Positions 44,755 through 53,039 of a stretch of 64,000 nt of DNA are shown here, piece after piece. The translations under genes and the position numbers were made by a program. Numbering within the stretch: the first letter of the stretch is position 1; every line of letters starts with the position of its first letter. The notes below the pieces were generated by a model. The model was not told the DNA's origin. It worked only from the letters and a program-made list of their open reading frames with translations, and did no database searches. This DNA is from Planococcus sp. PAMC 21323 (GTDB lineage: Bacteria > Bacillota > Bacilli > Bacillales_A > Planococcaceae), in contig NZ_CP009129.1 in the NCBI RefSeq assembly GCF_000785555.1, positions 2,790,001 to 2,854,000 on the forward strand, written 5' to 3'.

Positions 44755-44998
44755 ATAAGTTTGGCATTTGCTGCTGCTTTAGCCAATACGCAGCGATAAA
44801 TAATAACAGCGGCAACAAAATAGACATTCGGAACCAAATGCCTTCTCCACCCCAAAAAATCAGCGCCATTGGAGGTAGAAGTGCAATCCCGCTCCAAGCC
44901 AGTGCTTTCCATGATCGTTTCCATAGACCGACAATCGCCAATATAATTGACACAATCACCAGTGACCATAGCAAAATCCCAACCAGGAAAAAGCTCAC
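44753..44998 (-). CDS. Small membrane protein, three segments
   Basis: 81 residues with three hydrophobic helices (LVGILLWSLVIVSIILAIVG, ALAWSGIALLPPMALIFWG, SILLPLLLFIAAYWL) and short charged loops. The family is not recognised. GTG 44998 follows GGAGG by nine bases and a strong terminator overlaps the stop, so the gene is likely real. It is on the same strand as the RND gene but separated from it by this terminator. Confidence 0.7.
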   Translation of the reverse strand: MSFFLVGILLWSLVIVSIILAIVGLWKRSWKALAWSGIALLPPMALIFWGGEGIWFRMSILLPLLLFIAAYWLKQQQMPNL

Positions 44999-45071
44999 GT
45001 TAACGCGCCTCCGTTCATCACCTTACTTAATGAATGTATACCCGATTTGCAAAATAAACATACACTATTAT

Positions 45072-45099
45072 AAAAAAAGACAGCCTTTTCGGCTGCCTT
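45072..45099 (-). terminator. Intrinsic terminator after TraB-family gene
   Basis: AGACAGCC and GGCTGCCT pair (one G-U) around TTTTC with seven T on the minus strand. Confidence 0.8.
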
Positions 45100-45112
45100 C
45101 TCACTTACATTT

Positions 45113-46279
45113 TTATAGGTTTTGGAAAAACAAACGAATGACATCCAAGCCACCAATAACGTTACCTGCAGCAGTACCTAGATTAGTCAACACGACTACC
45201 AACAAGACACGTGTGACTTTATTGTCCCAAAATCCTTTGAGAGTAAAGACGTCTTTCGACAGGGTTTGGAAATCCCCAACGTTCGGGCGACGAACATAAG
45301 CCTGGGCCAGCCCAGAAAACCAGCCAGCAGCCAAAAGAGGATGCAAGGCACCAATCGGTCCTCCAACAAATGCGGTCAAAATCGCCAATGGATGACCAAA
45401 TGCAATGGCTGCTCCAATTGCGCCGAGACAGGCTGTCCAAAGAATCCAACTAATTGTCTGATCGATACCAGCTGCCGGGTTGTTCATGAACGTAATAGCA
45501 ATCATCGCAACAAGCGCCAACGGAATCGCCCAACCGATAATTTTCGGCCATTTTGATTTTGGTGGAACTTGTGATAGTTCTTCTAGGTCGTGATTGTTGT
45601 GAACTTCTTTTATGATTCCTGGAATATGCGCTGCACCAAGTACAGCGACGATTTTTTTACCAGGCGCATCTTTAATCTTCTGTGCCAAGTATTGATCTCG
45701 CTCATCGATAAGCGGTGTTTTTAGCTTAGGGAAAGCTTGTGTAAAGTCATCCATCACAGCGTTTAACGTGTCTTGCGACTTCATCTTTTCCAGATCTTCT
45801 TCTGAAATGGTTTCCTTACTGAAAATACTAAAGAATACAGAAGTCAGCAATTGTGCTTTTCCCATAAAACCGATATTTCCCCAAATGCGCGAAAACGTCA
45901 CCTGAATATTGCGATCAGCTAGTACAAGTTCTGCTCCAACTTCTTTAGCAGAGGCAATTCCTTGAATCATTTCTTGTCCTGGTTTAATGCCAAACTGATC
46001 TGCAAGTCGGTTTTGAAATGAAGAAATGGCTAAGTTCATCAATAGTAAACTTGATTTTTTCTCTTTTATTACTTTGAAAATGTCGGTTTCTTTCCATTTG
46101 CTATCTTGCGTTACCGATTCATAGCGTTGTGCATCTAATTCGATACAAACGGAATCCGGTTGTTCCGCCTCAATAACTTCTTTAACCTGTTCAGCACTGG
46201 CTTTTGAAACATGCGCCGTACCAATTAAGATCAATTCTTTTTCGCCGTATTCTAAGCGTGTAATATTATCCTCGACCAT
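45113..46279 (-). CDS. TraB/PrgY-family membrane protein
   Basis: 388 residues. The N-terminal TraB domain shows LILIGTAHVSKASAEQV near 16, VCIELDAQRY near 45 and AVLGAAHIPGI near 212, a fold related to Tiki-type metalloproteases with GTAH and two further conserved sites. The C-terminal 140 residues carry four membrane segments. In Enterococcus TraB/PrgY blocks self-produced pheromone; chromosomal homologues in other genera have no settled role. GAAGGAAG precedes ATG 46279. Confidence 0.88.
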   Translation of the reverse strand: MVEDNITRLEYGEKELILIGTAHVSKASAEQVKEVIEAEQPDSVCIELDAQRYESVTQDSKWKETDIFKVIKEKKSSLLLMNLAISSFQNRLADQFGIKPGQEMIQGIASAKEVGAELVLADRNIQVTFSRIWGNIGFMGKAQLLTSVFFSIFSKETISEEDLEKMKSQDTLNAVMDDFTQAFPKLKTPLIDERDQYLAQKIKDAPGKKIVAVLGAAHIPGIIKEVHNNHDLEELSQVPPKSKWPKIIGWAIPLALVAMIAITFMNNPAAGIDQTISWILWTACLGAIGAAIAFGHPLAILTAFVGGPIGALHPLLAAGWFSGLAQAYVRRPNVGDFQTLSKDVFTLKGFWDNKVTRVLLVVVLTNLGTAAGNVIGGLDVIRLFFQNL

Positions 46280-46410
46280 ATTGTACTTCCTTCATAGAAC
46301 TATATTTCTTCTCATCTCAGATGAAAAGACTGTCTATTCTTTATAATGAATTAGAATAGCAAAAATATCAATGCTCGACCCTCTCCTTTAGTAGAGAAAA
46401 ACAGGAAAGG

Positions 46411-47256
46411 TCACAAATCAGTTGCGTTAAACGTATCGCCATCTTTTAAATTACCTGATTTGAATCCTTTTTTAAACCAGCGCTGACGTTGTTCTGAGCT
46501 GCCATGTGTAAAGCTTTCCGGTACGACGTAACCACGCGAACGTTGTTGAATGGTATCGTCTCCTACAGCACTCGCTGCCGTTAAAGCTTCTTGCAAGTCA
46601 CCTTCTTCTAAATAACCCATGCCTTGCGCATGATGTGCCCAAACACCTGATAAATAATCTGCTTGAAGTTCTAAGCGAACCTGCACTTTATTGTATTCTT
46701 CTTCACTTAATTGATTGCGTAGTGGCTGCACCTCTTCCATGACACCGAGTAAGTTTTGAACATGATGACCGACTTCATGTGCTACGACATAAGCCATCGC
46801 AAAATCTCCTGGTGCTTGGAATTGCGTCTGGAGTTCATTATAAAAACTTAAATCGATATAAAGTTTGTAATCGCCCGGACAATAAAACGGACCAACCGAT
46901 GCTCCCGCTGTTCCGCAAGCCGATTCAACACTTCCTGTATACAACACAAGTGTCGGCTCTACATACTCCATGCCTTCTTCTGCAAAAACTTCTGTCCATA
47001 CGTCTTCCGTGTCTGCAAGAACGACCGATACAAATTCAGCCAACTCTTCTTCTTCAGCTGTTGCTTCGTAAGGCTGACTGGACGTCGTTCCTGACGAGCC
47101 ACCTAATTGATCCATAATAACACCTGGGTCGCCTCCTAAAAATGCGACTAGCAGTACGATTAAAATACCTCCGATACCACCTCCGGCTACAATCGCTCCA
47201 CCTTTACCTCTTCGATCTTCAACATTTCTGCTGGTCTTTCTACCTTTCCATTCCAT
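46411..47256 (-). CDS. ypfJ: Neutral zinc metallopeptidase, YpfJ family
   Basis: 281 residues. One N-terminal membrane anchor (GAIVAGGGIGGILIVLLVAF) precedes an extracellular domain with the zincin site HEVGHH near 165 and a downstream glutamate in LELQADYLSGVWAHH. YFYCPGD-type stretch GPFYCPGDYKLYIDLSF is characteristic of the family (DUF/PF04228). The start is ATG 47256 after GAGGG; a GTG at 47274 would add six residues. Substrates are unknown. Confidence 0.88.
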   Translation of the reverse strand: MEWKGRKTSRNVEDRRGKGGAIVAGGGIGGILIVLLVAFLGGDPGVIMDQLGGSSGTTSSQPYEATAEEEELAEFVSVVLADTEDVWTEVFAEEGMEYVEPTLVLYTGSVESACGTAGASVGPFYCPGDYKLYIDLSFYNELQTQFQAPGDFAMAYVVAHEVGHHVQNLLGVMEEVQPLRNQLSEEEYNKVQVRLELQADYLSGVWAHHAQGMGYLEEGDLQEALTAASAVGDDTIQQRSRGYVVPESFTHGSSEQRQRWFKKGFKSGNLKDGDTFNATDL

Positions 47257-47313
47257 AGGGGTCCCTCGTTTCACAATGGTTTTATAGTTAGCATACCCTT
47301 AATCACTTTGGTT

Positions 47314-47925
47314 TTAATCCATTTTAGGTAGACGATAAACTAAAAATCGCTCACGCGGATCTTTATGAAAATCGGGTAAAGTAATTTCTTCTATTAATTG
47401 AAACGCCGTACTCGTTTCCAAGTAATCGTTATACTCTTGTGAAGCAAAAAATAAAACCACATCAACCGATCGTGGAGCTTGTTCAGCAGAGCGCAATATT
47501 TGATTGAGAAAAGAGATAAACACTTGGGCTGAAAAAGGATTAAAAAAATAAAACTTATTGTCTTGATCTGCAATTTGATAGTCCTGCGCTAAACAATTAT
47601 AGAAGTCAATGCTCGGCCCCGCGCCTTTATGCTGAGTGAGATAAGATTTTTTATTTTCGAGAGCTTGAGCGTGGAATGCAGGATTCATCTCAATTCCCAC
47701 ACTTTTTGCACCGAAAAAATGATGAACGTAAAAGTTTAAGCGTCCCTTACCAGATCCAACATCCACTAATTGATCTTGCGCAGTTAAACGATAATCCTCG
47801 AACAGGATATCGAGTAAATCATAGGGAGTTGGCTCGTAACGGTTATGGTGTAAAGAATCAGTAAATCCTTTTTGGTGTTCGGCAGTTACTATATTTAGTC
47901 GGTGATCGTATATTTGGTCATTCAC
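47314..47925 (-). CDS. SAM-dependent methyltransferase
   Basis: 203 residues of class I methyltransferase fold. Motif I is LVDVGSGKGRLNFYVHHFF near 53-71, an acidic residue follows in VGIEMNPAFHAQA, and YFFNPFS occupies the motif IV position. The target is unknown. GTG 47925 follows GAGGAGTG. It is divergent from the dapA leader. Confidence 0.8.
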   Translation of the reverse strand: MNDQIYDHRLNIVTAEHQKGFTDSLHHNRYEPTPYDLLDILFEDYRLTAQDQLVDVGSGKGRLNFYVHHFFGAKSVGIEMNPAFHAQALENKKSYLTQHKGAGPSIDFYNCLAQDYQIADQDNKFYFFNPFSAQVFISFLNQILRSAEQAPRSVDVVLFFASQEYNDYLETSTAFQLIEEITLPDFHKDPRERFLVYRLPKMD

Positions 47926-47965
47926 TTTAGCTCACTCCTCTCTTATAAATTTTACGTATTTTATC

Positions 47966-47994
47966 TTGCAATTAACAGATATTTTTGTTATAGT
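47966..47994 (+). promoter_or_regulatory. Sigma-A promoter of dapA leader
   Basis: TTGCAA (47966-47971), a 17-base spacer and TATAGT (47989-47994); the riboswitch starts about 40 bases downstream. Confidence 0.75.
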
Positions 47995-48032
47995 ACAGCT
48001 AATTCAATATTTCTTGCTCCATTTTTATGGAG

Positions 48033-48204
48033 TAGGATAGAGGCGCAAAAACCATCAGTACGCAAAACGAGGACGATGAGGTCCATTGACGTTTGCCGAA
48101 AGGGGGATTTGCCGAAGTGACGGAAAACTCATATTTCCGTGCGCTGGGTCTGTATTTAACAAATACAGGACTGTCATATAGGAAACTATATGGAGGGCTA
48201 TCTG
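48033..48204 (+). ncRNA. Lysine riboswitch (L box)
   Basis: The conserved L-box segments appear in order: GATAGAGGCGC, CATCAGTA, GGGGGATTTGCCGAAGTGAC, GCTGGGTCTGT, ACTGTCATA and TATGGAGGGCTATCTG. GATAG (48034-48038) and CTATC (48198-48202) close P1. Lysine should favour the terminator that follows and lower dapA expression. Confidence 0.97.
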
Positions 48205-48239
48205 ATGCACAGGAACGAATGGTAAACATTGTTTCTACT

Positions 48240-48271
48240 GCAGCAACGGGACCCCCTGTTGCTGCTTTTTT
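48240..48271 (+). terminator. Lysine riboswitch terminator
   Basis: GCAGCAAC and GTTGCTGC form an 8-bp stem followed by seven T, 60 bases before dapA; expression platform of the riboswitch. Confidence 0.92.
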
Positions 48272-48334
48272 GTTTATTCCTGACTGGCCCCTCACCTCTA
48301 AGCTACGAAAAAATTAGAAAAGGGTGTGTTGTTT

Positions 48335-49225
48335 ATGAATTTCGGCCAAATCATCACAGCAATGGTAACACCGTTCGACCTTCAAGGAGAAATCGATTTC
48401 CCAGCAACCAAAAAATTAATCGAGCATTTAATCGCGAACGGATCTGATGGACTTGTCGTCGCAGGTACAACAGGCGAATCACCTACCTTATCAATCGAGG
48501 AAAAAGTAGAGTTATTCCAATTTACTGTAAATACAGTCGCTGGACGAATTCCAGTTATTGCAGGAACGGGATCCAATAATACACGCGCTTCTATTTCATT
48601 GACGCAACAAGCAGAAGAAGTCGGCGTTGATGGTGTCATGCTCGTTACGCCTTATTATAATAAACCTTCACAAGAAGGCATGTTCCAACATTTCCAAGCG
48701 ATTGCCGAGTCTACAAATTTACCAGTCATGCTTTATAACATACCTGGTCGTAGTGTAGTCAATTTGTCTCCAGAGACAATCATTCGCCTATCTCAAATTA
48801 GCAATATTGTTTCGGTTAAAGAAGCGAGTGGCGATTTGGACGCAGCGGCAGAAATTATCGAAAATACAGCAGATTCATTTTCAGTTTATAGCGGTGATGA
48901 CAGTTTAACATTGCCGATGCTATCAATCGGTGGCACTGGAATTGTTTCGGTTTCTGCACATATTATCGGTAACGATATGCAAGACATGATGACGAGCTTT
49001 CTAACAGGTGACGTCAAAACAGCAGCAGCTATTCATAGACGTTTATTGCCAACGATGAAAGCATTGTTTGCTGCCCCAAACCCAACTCCAGTTAAAGCGG
49101 CTCTCAACATCACGGGCGTTCAAGTAGGTGGCGTTCGCTTGCCGATGATTCCATTATCTGAAGAAGAAACTTTAACGTTACGTGCATCTTTACCTGATTT
49201 ACATTCTGAAGCAGTAACAAACTAA
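48335..49225 (+). CDS. dapA: 4-Hydroxy-tetrahydrodipicolinate synthase
   Basis: 296 residues, the first committed enzyme of lysine and diaminopimelate synthesis, condensing aspartate semialdehyde with pyruvate. VVAGTTGESPTLS near 40, YYNKPSQEGMFQHF near 107 with the tyrosine pair, MLYNIPGRSVVNL near 132 and the Schiff-base lysine in VSVKEASGD near 160 are visible. The start is ATG 48335, ten bases after AAAAGGG; GTG 48326 overlaps that site. It is a single-gene unit controlled by the lysine riboswitch. Confidence 0.97.
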   Translation: MNFGQIITAMVTPFDLQGEIDFPATKKLIEHLIANGSDGLVVAGTTGESPTLSIEEKVELFQFTVNTVAGRIPVIAGTGSNNTRASISLTQQAEEVGVDGVMLVTPYYNKPSQEGMFQHFQAIAESTNLPVMLYNIPGRSVVNLSPETIIRLSQISNIVSVKEASGDLDAAAEIIENTADSFSVYSGDDSLTLPMLSIGGTGIVSVSAHIIGNDMQDMMTSFLTGDVKTAAAIHRRLLPTMKALFAAPNPTPVKAALNITGVQVGGVRLPMIPLSEEETLTLRASLPDLHSEAVTN

Positions 49226-49228
49226 TAT

Positions 49229-49264
49229 AAAAAACGCTGAAGTTTGTAAACTTCAGCGTTTTTT
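49229..49264. terminator. Bidirectional terminator
   Basis: AAAAAACGCTGAAGTTT and AAACTTCAGCGTTTTTT, 17-bp stem, between dapA and the convergent rpsN paralogue. Confidence 0.95.
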
Positions 49265-49270
49265 ATTGAT

Positions 49271-49540
49271 TTACCAACTCGCTTTTTTTACACCTGGAAT
49301 TTGTCCTTTATGTGCTAGTTCTCGGAAAATGATGCGGGACATTCCAAATTTACGCATGTATCCTCTTGGTCTTCCGGTCACGCCACAACGATTTTTCAAA
49401 CGTGTTGGCGAAGAATCTTTCGGCAATGCTGCTAGCGCCTGAAAATCTCTATTTTCTTTGAGTTCTTGTCGCCGATCTGCAAATTTTTCTACAAGTAATT
49501 GCTGTTTATCGTGCCTTGCCACTTTCGATTTTTTAGCCAT
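49271..49540 (-). CDS. rpsN: 30S ribosomal protein S14, zinc-free paralogue
   Basis: 89 residues, the longer 'C-minus' form of S14: the C-terminal [20 protein letters not shown] has a single cysteine instead of the CxxC...CxxC zinc site. In B. subtilis the equivalent protein (YhzA) replaces the zinc-containing S14 under zinc limitation and is repressed by Zur. The start at ATG 49540 is read from [10 protein letters not shown]; a few upstream in-frame codons are possible. A Zur box lies just upstream. Confidence 0.94.
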   Translation of the reverse strand: MAKKSKVARHDKQQLLVEKFADRRQELKENRDFQALAALPKDSSPTRLKNRCGVTGRPRGYMRKFGMSRIIFRELAHKGQIPGVKKASW

Positions 49541-49556
49541 TTCATCACTTCTCATT

Positions 49557-49577
49557 ATTCGTAATTATTACGATTTA
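49557..49577 (-). promoter_or_regulatory. Zur box upstream of rpsN
   Basis: The minus strand AAATCGTAATAATTACGGAAT matches 18 of 21 positions of the Bacillus Zur box AAATCGTAATNATTACGATTT; the CGTAAT-T-ATTACG core is perfect. Confidence 0.85.
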
Positions 49578-49740
49578 AATATTAAAAAAATTATTTTGTT
49601 TCACGATGAACAGTAACTTTCTTAAGACGTGGACTGTATTTTTTCAATTCAATACGTTCAGGATTTGTCCGCTTATTTTTAGTTGTACTGTAATTTCGAT
49701 CTCCTGTTTCTGTGCATGCCAGTGTTATATTAACTCTCAT
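49576..49740 (-). pseudogene. rpmG: 50S ribosomal protein L33 paralogue with C-terminal frameshift
   Basis: ATG 49740 opens [20 protein letters not shown] and continues to PRLKK, clearly L33 of the zinc-free form (CTET instead of CxxC). After AAGAAG near 49618-49623 the frame reads [13 protein letters not shown] and stops at 49576-49578, whereas the expected ending VTVHRETK with its TAA (49592-49594) is intact in the next frame. One A missing from AAGAAAG explains this. GGAGGAAATATA precedes the ATG. It could be a sequencing error, a real loss, or frameshifting. Confidence 0.82.
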
Positions 49741-49776
49741 TATATTTCCTCCTATACTTTAAAACTTAGTTTTTAT

Positions 49777-49797
49777 AAATAGTAATAATTACGTTTT
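49777..49797. promoter_or_regulatory. Zur box upstream of rpmG
   Basis: AAATAGTAATAATTACGTTTT matches 19 of 21 positions of AAATCGTAATNATTACGATTT. It is about 40 bp upstream of the rpmG start codon. Confidence 0.85.
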
Positions 49798-49880
49798 ATA
49801 GTGTATAAAAAAAGAAACAAGAAAGCAAGCTTTTATTTTAAACTTTAAGATCCGGTTAAAATCTACTTTCAACAAAAAGG

Positions 49881-49906
49881 GTTTGTTATAAAAAACATCA
49901 GGGTAC
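49881..49906 (+). promoter_or_regulatory. Sigma-B-like promoter
   Basis: GTTTGT (49881-49886), a 14-base spacer and GGGTAC (49901-49906), 55 bases before the first YflT-type gene. Confidence 0.65.
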
Positions 49907-49960
49907 ATAATCATTAACTTACTTTACAAATGATTTATCATAATTTAGGAGGAATTCGAG

Positions 49961-50506
49961 ATGACTAACGAAGGAACAACATTAATCCAAGCATACGATG
50001 TGCAAGCAGAGGTTTTGCACAAAATTAACGAATTAAAAGCACAAGGCTTTAAAGAGGAAGATATGTACGTAATTGCCAAGCACGACGAGCAACTAACTAT
50101 GGTTCAAGGACAAACCAATGTTCATTTAGACGCGCAAGAAGATGAGAATATTATGAGTAAATTCAAAGCGTTTATATCTGGTGAGGATTCTACCCGCCAT
50201 GCATTTACACAAATGGGATTAGGCAGCAGCGAAGCGGACGATTATTACCGACAAGTTGAAAATGGCAAGCTGGTGCTTTATGTGAACAGCGACTATAGCA
50301 CAACTTATCAGCCCGAAACTAATACACCTACAACTGCTCGAATGACGACTGCTGAAGAAGTACATTTGCGCTCTCAACCAGAGTCAATTGATGGTGTTGA
50401 GCGCAATATTCAAGATACAGAACCAGTGAACCCAAATAGTCATCGGGACGAATCAGATATAACGAAGATGGTAGATAACAAAAAAGACCAACAACATTTA
50501 TTTTAA
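49961..50506 (+). CDS. General stress protein, YflT/GSP17M-like
   Basis: 181 residues. Residues 1-105 form the YflT (general stress protein 17M) domain: LIQAYDVQAEVLHKINELKA, then GFKEEDMYVIAKHDEQL and a DDYYRQVENGKLVLYV end. The remaining 75 residues are polar and low complexity (TNTPTTARMTTAEEV, NPNSHRDESD), probably disordered. The domain is linked to sigma-B regulons, in line with the promoter upstream, but has no known activity. TAGGAGGAATTCGAG precedes ATG 49961. Confidence 0.83.
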   Translation: MTNEGTTLIQAYDVQAEVLHKINELKAQGFKEEDMYVIAKHDEQLTMVQGQTNVHLDAQEDENIMSKFKAFISGEDSTRHAFTQMGLGSSEADDYYRQVENGKLVLYVNSDYSTTYQPETNTPTTARMTTAEEVHLRSQPESIDGVERNIQDTEPVNPNSHRDESDITKMVDNKKDQQHLF

Positions 50507-50512
50507 GTAGCC

Positions 50513-50550
50513 AAAAGCGTATCCGAATCATCACTCGGATACGCTTTTTA
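50513..50550 (+). terminator. Intrinsic terminator
   Basis: AAAAGCGTATCCGA and TCGGATACGCTTTT, 14-bp stem, followed by a T tract. Confidence 0.92.
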
Positions 50551-50563
50551 CTATGCTTGTAAG

Positions 50564-50590
50564 GTTTATCTTATATGTATCATAGGGTAA
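50564..50590 (+). promoter_or_regulatory. Sigma-B-like promoter
   Basis: GTTTAT (50564-50569), a 15-base spacer and GGGTAA (50585-50590), 50 bases before the ATG of the YflT/YsnF gene. Confidence 0.65.
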
Positions 50591-50639
50591 ATGAATTTTA
50601 GTAAATGGAATCGGTGCGAACAATATAGGAGGAATTAGC

Positions 50640-51431
50640 ATGGAAAAAAAAGAAGATAAACTCATTGGGCTTTTTGATGCACAAGCGCAAGTATTGATTC
50701 AAGTTGGTCAATTAAAAGCCAAAGGATATGAAGAAGAAGAATTATTTTTAGTATCTAAGCATGACGAACAAATAGACTTGCTGATTGCTCATACCGCAGT
50801 TCATATCGATACACAAGACCGAGATAATTTTAAAGGTAAACTTATTTCATTTTTAGCTGGTGACGATATTACGAAAGATGCGTTTAACCGCATGGGATTG
50901 GACGAAGAACAAACAGATTATTATTTCCAACAAGTAGAACTTGGCAAACTGCTTCTTTACACAAGCAACCGCCCCGTATCGGCACTACACGCAGAGATCA
51001 ACTCGAAAACGGAAGCTTTAATTAATACAGATGAAAAATCTCTTACTTTACACGAAGAACATTTGAGCGTTGAGAAGCAAAAAGTCCAAACTGGTGAAGT
51101 TCAAGTTCATAAACAGATGGTTGAAGAAAACCAAAAATTCCAAGTTCCTGTAGAACGAGAAGAAGTTGTGGTTGAAAGAAAAACTGTTCCAGCAGCAACA
51201 ACTGATTATGACGAGTCAACACTAACTCCGGCACAAGTATATGAAAAAGGCGATGCCATTCATATTCCACTTACTGAAGAACGTCTCGAGATCGGCAAAA
51301 AACAAGTGGTTCGCGAGGAGATCGTCATCGGCAAACGCAAAGTTAAAGATGTTCAAGTCGTCAACGAAACCGTACGTCGTGAAGTCGCAGACATTGAAGA
51401 AAACGGTGTTGTTAATCGCGTAGATAAATAA
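50640..51431 (+). CDS. Stress protein, YflT domain plus YsnF-like (DUF2382) domain
   Basis: 263 residues. The N-terminal 105 residues repeat the YflT domain of the preceding gene (LIGLFDAQAQVLIQVGQLKA, LFLVSKHDEQ). Residues about 145-260 are the YsnF/AvaK-type domain (LTLHEEHLSVEKQKVQTGEV and IPLTEERLEIGKKQVVREEI), an internal duplication rich in alternating charged residues. YsnF-type proteins are sigma-B induced in B. subtilis. It has its own promoter and terminator and probably arose with its neighbour by duplication. Molecular role unknown. Confidence 0.85.
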   Translation: MEKKEDKLIGLFDAQAQVLIQVGQLKAKGYEEEELFLVSKHDEQIDLLIAHTAVHIDTQDRDNFKGKLISFLAGDDITKDAFNRMGLDEEQTDYYFQQVELGKLLLYTSNRPVSALHAEINSKTEALINTDEKSLTLHEEHLSVEKQKVQTGEVQVHKQMVEENQKFQVPVEREEVVVERKTVPAATTDYDESTLTPAQVYEKGDAIHIPLTEERLEIGKKQVVREEIVIGKRKVKDVQVVNETVRREVADIEENGVVNRVDK

Positions 51432-51473
51432 ACGTAACTAAGACTAGCACAATTTCTCTCTTATATAAAAATC

Positions 51474-51504
51474 AAAGGAAGAGACTCTGGTCTCTTCCTT
51501 TTTT
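51474..51504 (+). terminator. Intrinsic terminator
   Basis: AAAGGAAGAGAC and GTCTCTTCCTTT with a TCTG loop and T tract. Confidence 0.93.
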
Positions 51505-51555
51505 GCTTTAGCATCGTTGCCTTTAGCCACTACTATGCAACTATGCTGTAATTTA

Positions 51556-52662
51556 TTAACTCTCTTTTATCTCCGGCATGCTTTTAATATGCAAGTCGCG
51601 CTGCGGAAATGGAATTTCGATGTCGTGTTCCGCAAACAGCCGATTAATACGGAAATTTAAAGCACTTTTTGTCACGATGACTTGATTGGAGTTATCAATC
51701 CATACCATCAATTCAAAATCGAGCGAAGACTCGCCGAATGTCGCAAAATTCACAAACGGTTCCGGGTCTAGCAGAATAACACCATTGATCTGTTGTTCTT
51801 CTCCAACTGCTTGAATCAGCACTCTTTTAACCTTGTCAGCATCTGTTCCGTAGGCAACACCAACCGGTATAACTAGCCGCATGCGCGGATCTCCGTATGA
51901 TCGATTAACTACCTGCTCCTCAAGAAAATAGGAATTCGGAACAATGACATGTTCATTATGAATCGTCTTAATCACAGTCGAACGCATCGAAATTTTTTCG
52001 ACATCGCCGATCAACTCATCAATAATTACTCGGTCACCGACCTTGATTGGCCTTTCGAACAGCAAGATAATGCCCGAGATAAAATTCGAGGCAATATTTT
52101 GTAAGCCAAAACCAATCCCAACCCCAAGCACCCCAGCAAACACTGTCAATGCGCCTAAGTTTAAGCCGACCGTCGTCAAACTAACGATAATAGCAATGGC
52201 CATTACGGTGTAATGAAACATCCGATCGAATGTGTAGCTTACACCGCGGTCTAGATCATAACGCTGATAAACATTTGGCAAAATATAACGGGTGATGATT
52301 TTCGAAGCTCGGTTAGCGAGCGATACAATAAGGACTACCAAAATCAACAGAAACACCGTGATTTCGACGTTGCCCAGTTCAAATAATCGGTCGAACATCC
52401 AGCCCGAATCGGAAAAATAAAAAATCATAAACAGCAAGATCCCGTAGGTCGTCGCCCAGTTTAATAAGCTCCGCAAAATCGAATCGACATGCCGAAACAA
52501 CCGATTTTTGCTCAAGCGTTTGGAAATCCCAAGTACCACGGCCCTTGCCAAAAAGATGCACGCTATATAAAACAAAAACAACAGCACTTCGGTCCATTCG
52601 ATTTGCTCAAAGACTTCGTACCATCGTTTGGTCAACTCTTCCGGTTGTATTGTCAGCAGCAT
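51556..52662 (-). CDS. Small-conductance mechanosensitive channel (MscS family)
   Basis: 368 residues. About four N-terminal membrane segments lead to the pore helix and conserved beta-domain: FAGVLGVGIGFGLQNIASNF near 178, then LLFERPIKVGDRVIID near 203 and VIVPNSYFLEEQVVNRS near 242. It opens under membrane tension and releases solutes on osmotic downshock. AAGGAGGGATAGATA precedes ATG 52662. No terminator was recognised after it. Confidence 0.93.
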   Translation of the reverse strand: MLLTIQPEELTKRWYEVFEQIEWTEVLLFLFYIACIFLARAVVLGISKRLSKNRLFRHVDSILRSLLNWATTYGILLFMIFYFSDSGWMFDRLFELGNVEITVFLLILVVLIVSLANRASKIITRYILPNVYQRYDLDRGVSYTFDRMFHYTVMAIAIIVSLTTVGLNLGALTVFAGVLGVGIGFGLQNIASNFISGIILLFERPIKVGDRVIIDELIGDVEKISMRSTVIKTIHNEHVIVPNSYFLEEQVVNRSYGDPRMRLVIPVGVAYGTDADKVKRVLIQAVGEEQQINGVILLDPEPFVNFATFGESSLDFELMVWIDNSNQVIVTKSALNFRINRLFAEHDIEIPFPQRDLHIKSMPEIKES

Positions 52663-53001
52663 TATCTATCCCTCCTTTTCAGCTTCGTGCACTTTGACCG
52701 TCACCAGTCAGCTTCACCAGTTTTTTATAATTCACATGTTACCGCAAACAGCATATTTACACTTAAGCACATCTCGTCCATTCAATCTGATAACGTTACT
52801 AAAGATTCACAATTCTTTTCTTCATTATACAAGTAAACCTTGTTTTAGATGAAATTATCTGAACACGGAAGTTCCTCCTAATCCTCTTCTACTTTTAAAA
52901 CTTATCACCGCGATCCGCTACACAGATAGATACCTGATCTTTGAATAAATATAAAGAGACCTCTTTTGGGATTTTATAAAATTACAGGCTTTATCAACAT
53001 T
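52663..53001. other. Intergenic region without recognised element
   Basis: About 340 bp upstream of the mechanosensitive channel gene and downstream of the Yip1-type gene. The ORFs here have no ribosome binding site and look like chance. A promoter for the channel must lie here but no convincing match was seen. Confidence 0.5.
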
Positions 53002-53032
53002 AAAAAAAGACAACCTCTAGGCTGCCTTTTTT
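53002..53032 (-). terminator. Intrinsic terminator after Yip1-type gene
   Basis: AAAAAAGACAACCT and AGGCTGCCTTTTTT pair with two G-U pairs on the minus strand, with a T tract. Confidence 0.8.
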
Positions 53033-53039
53033 GTACATA

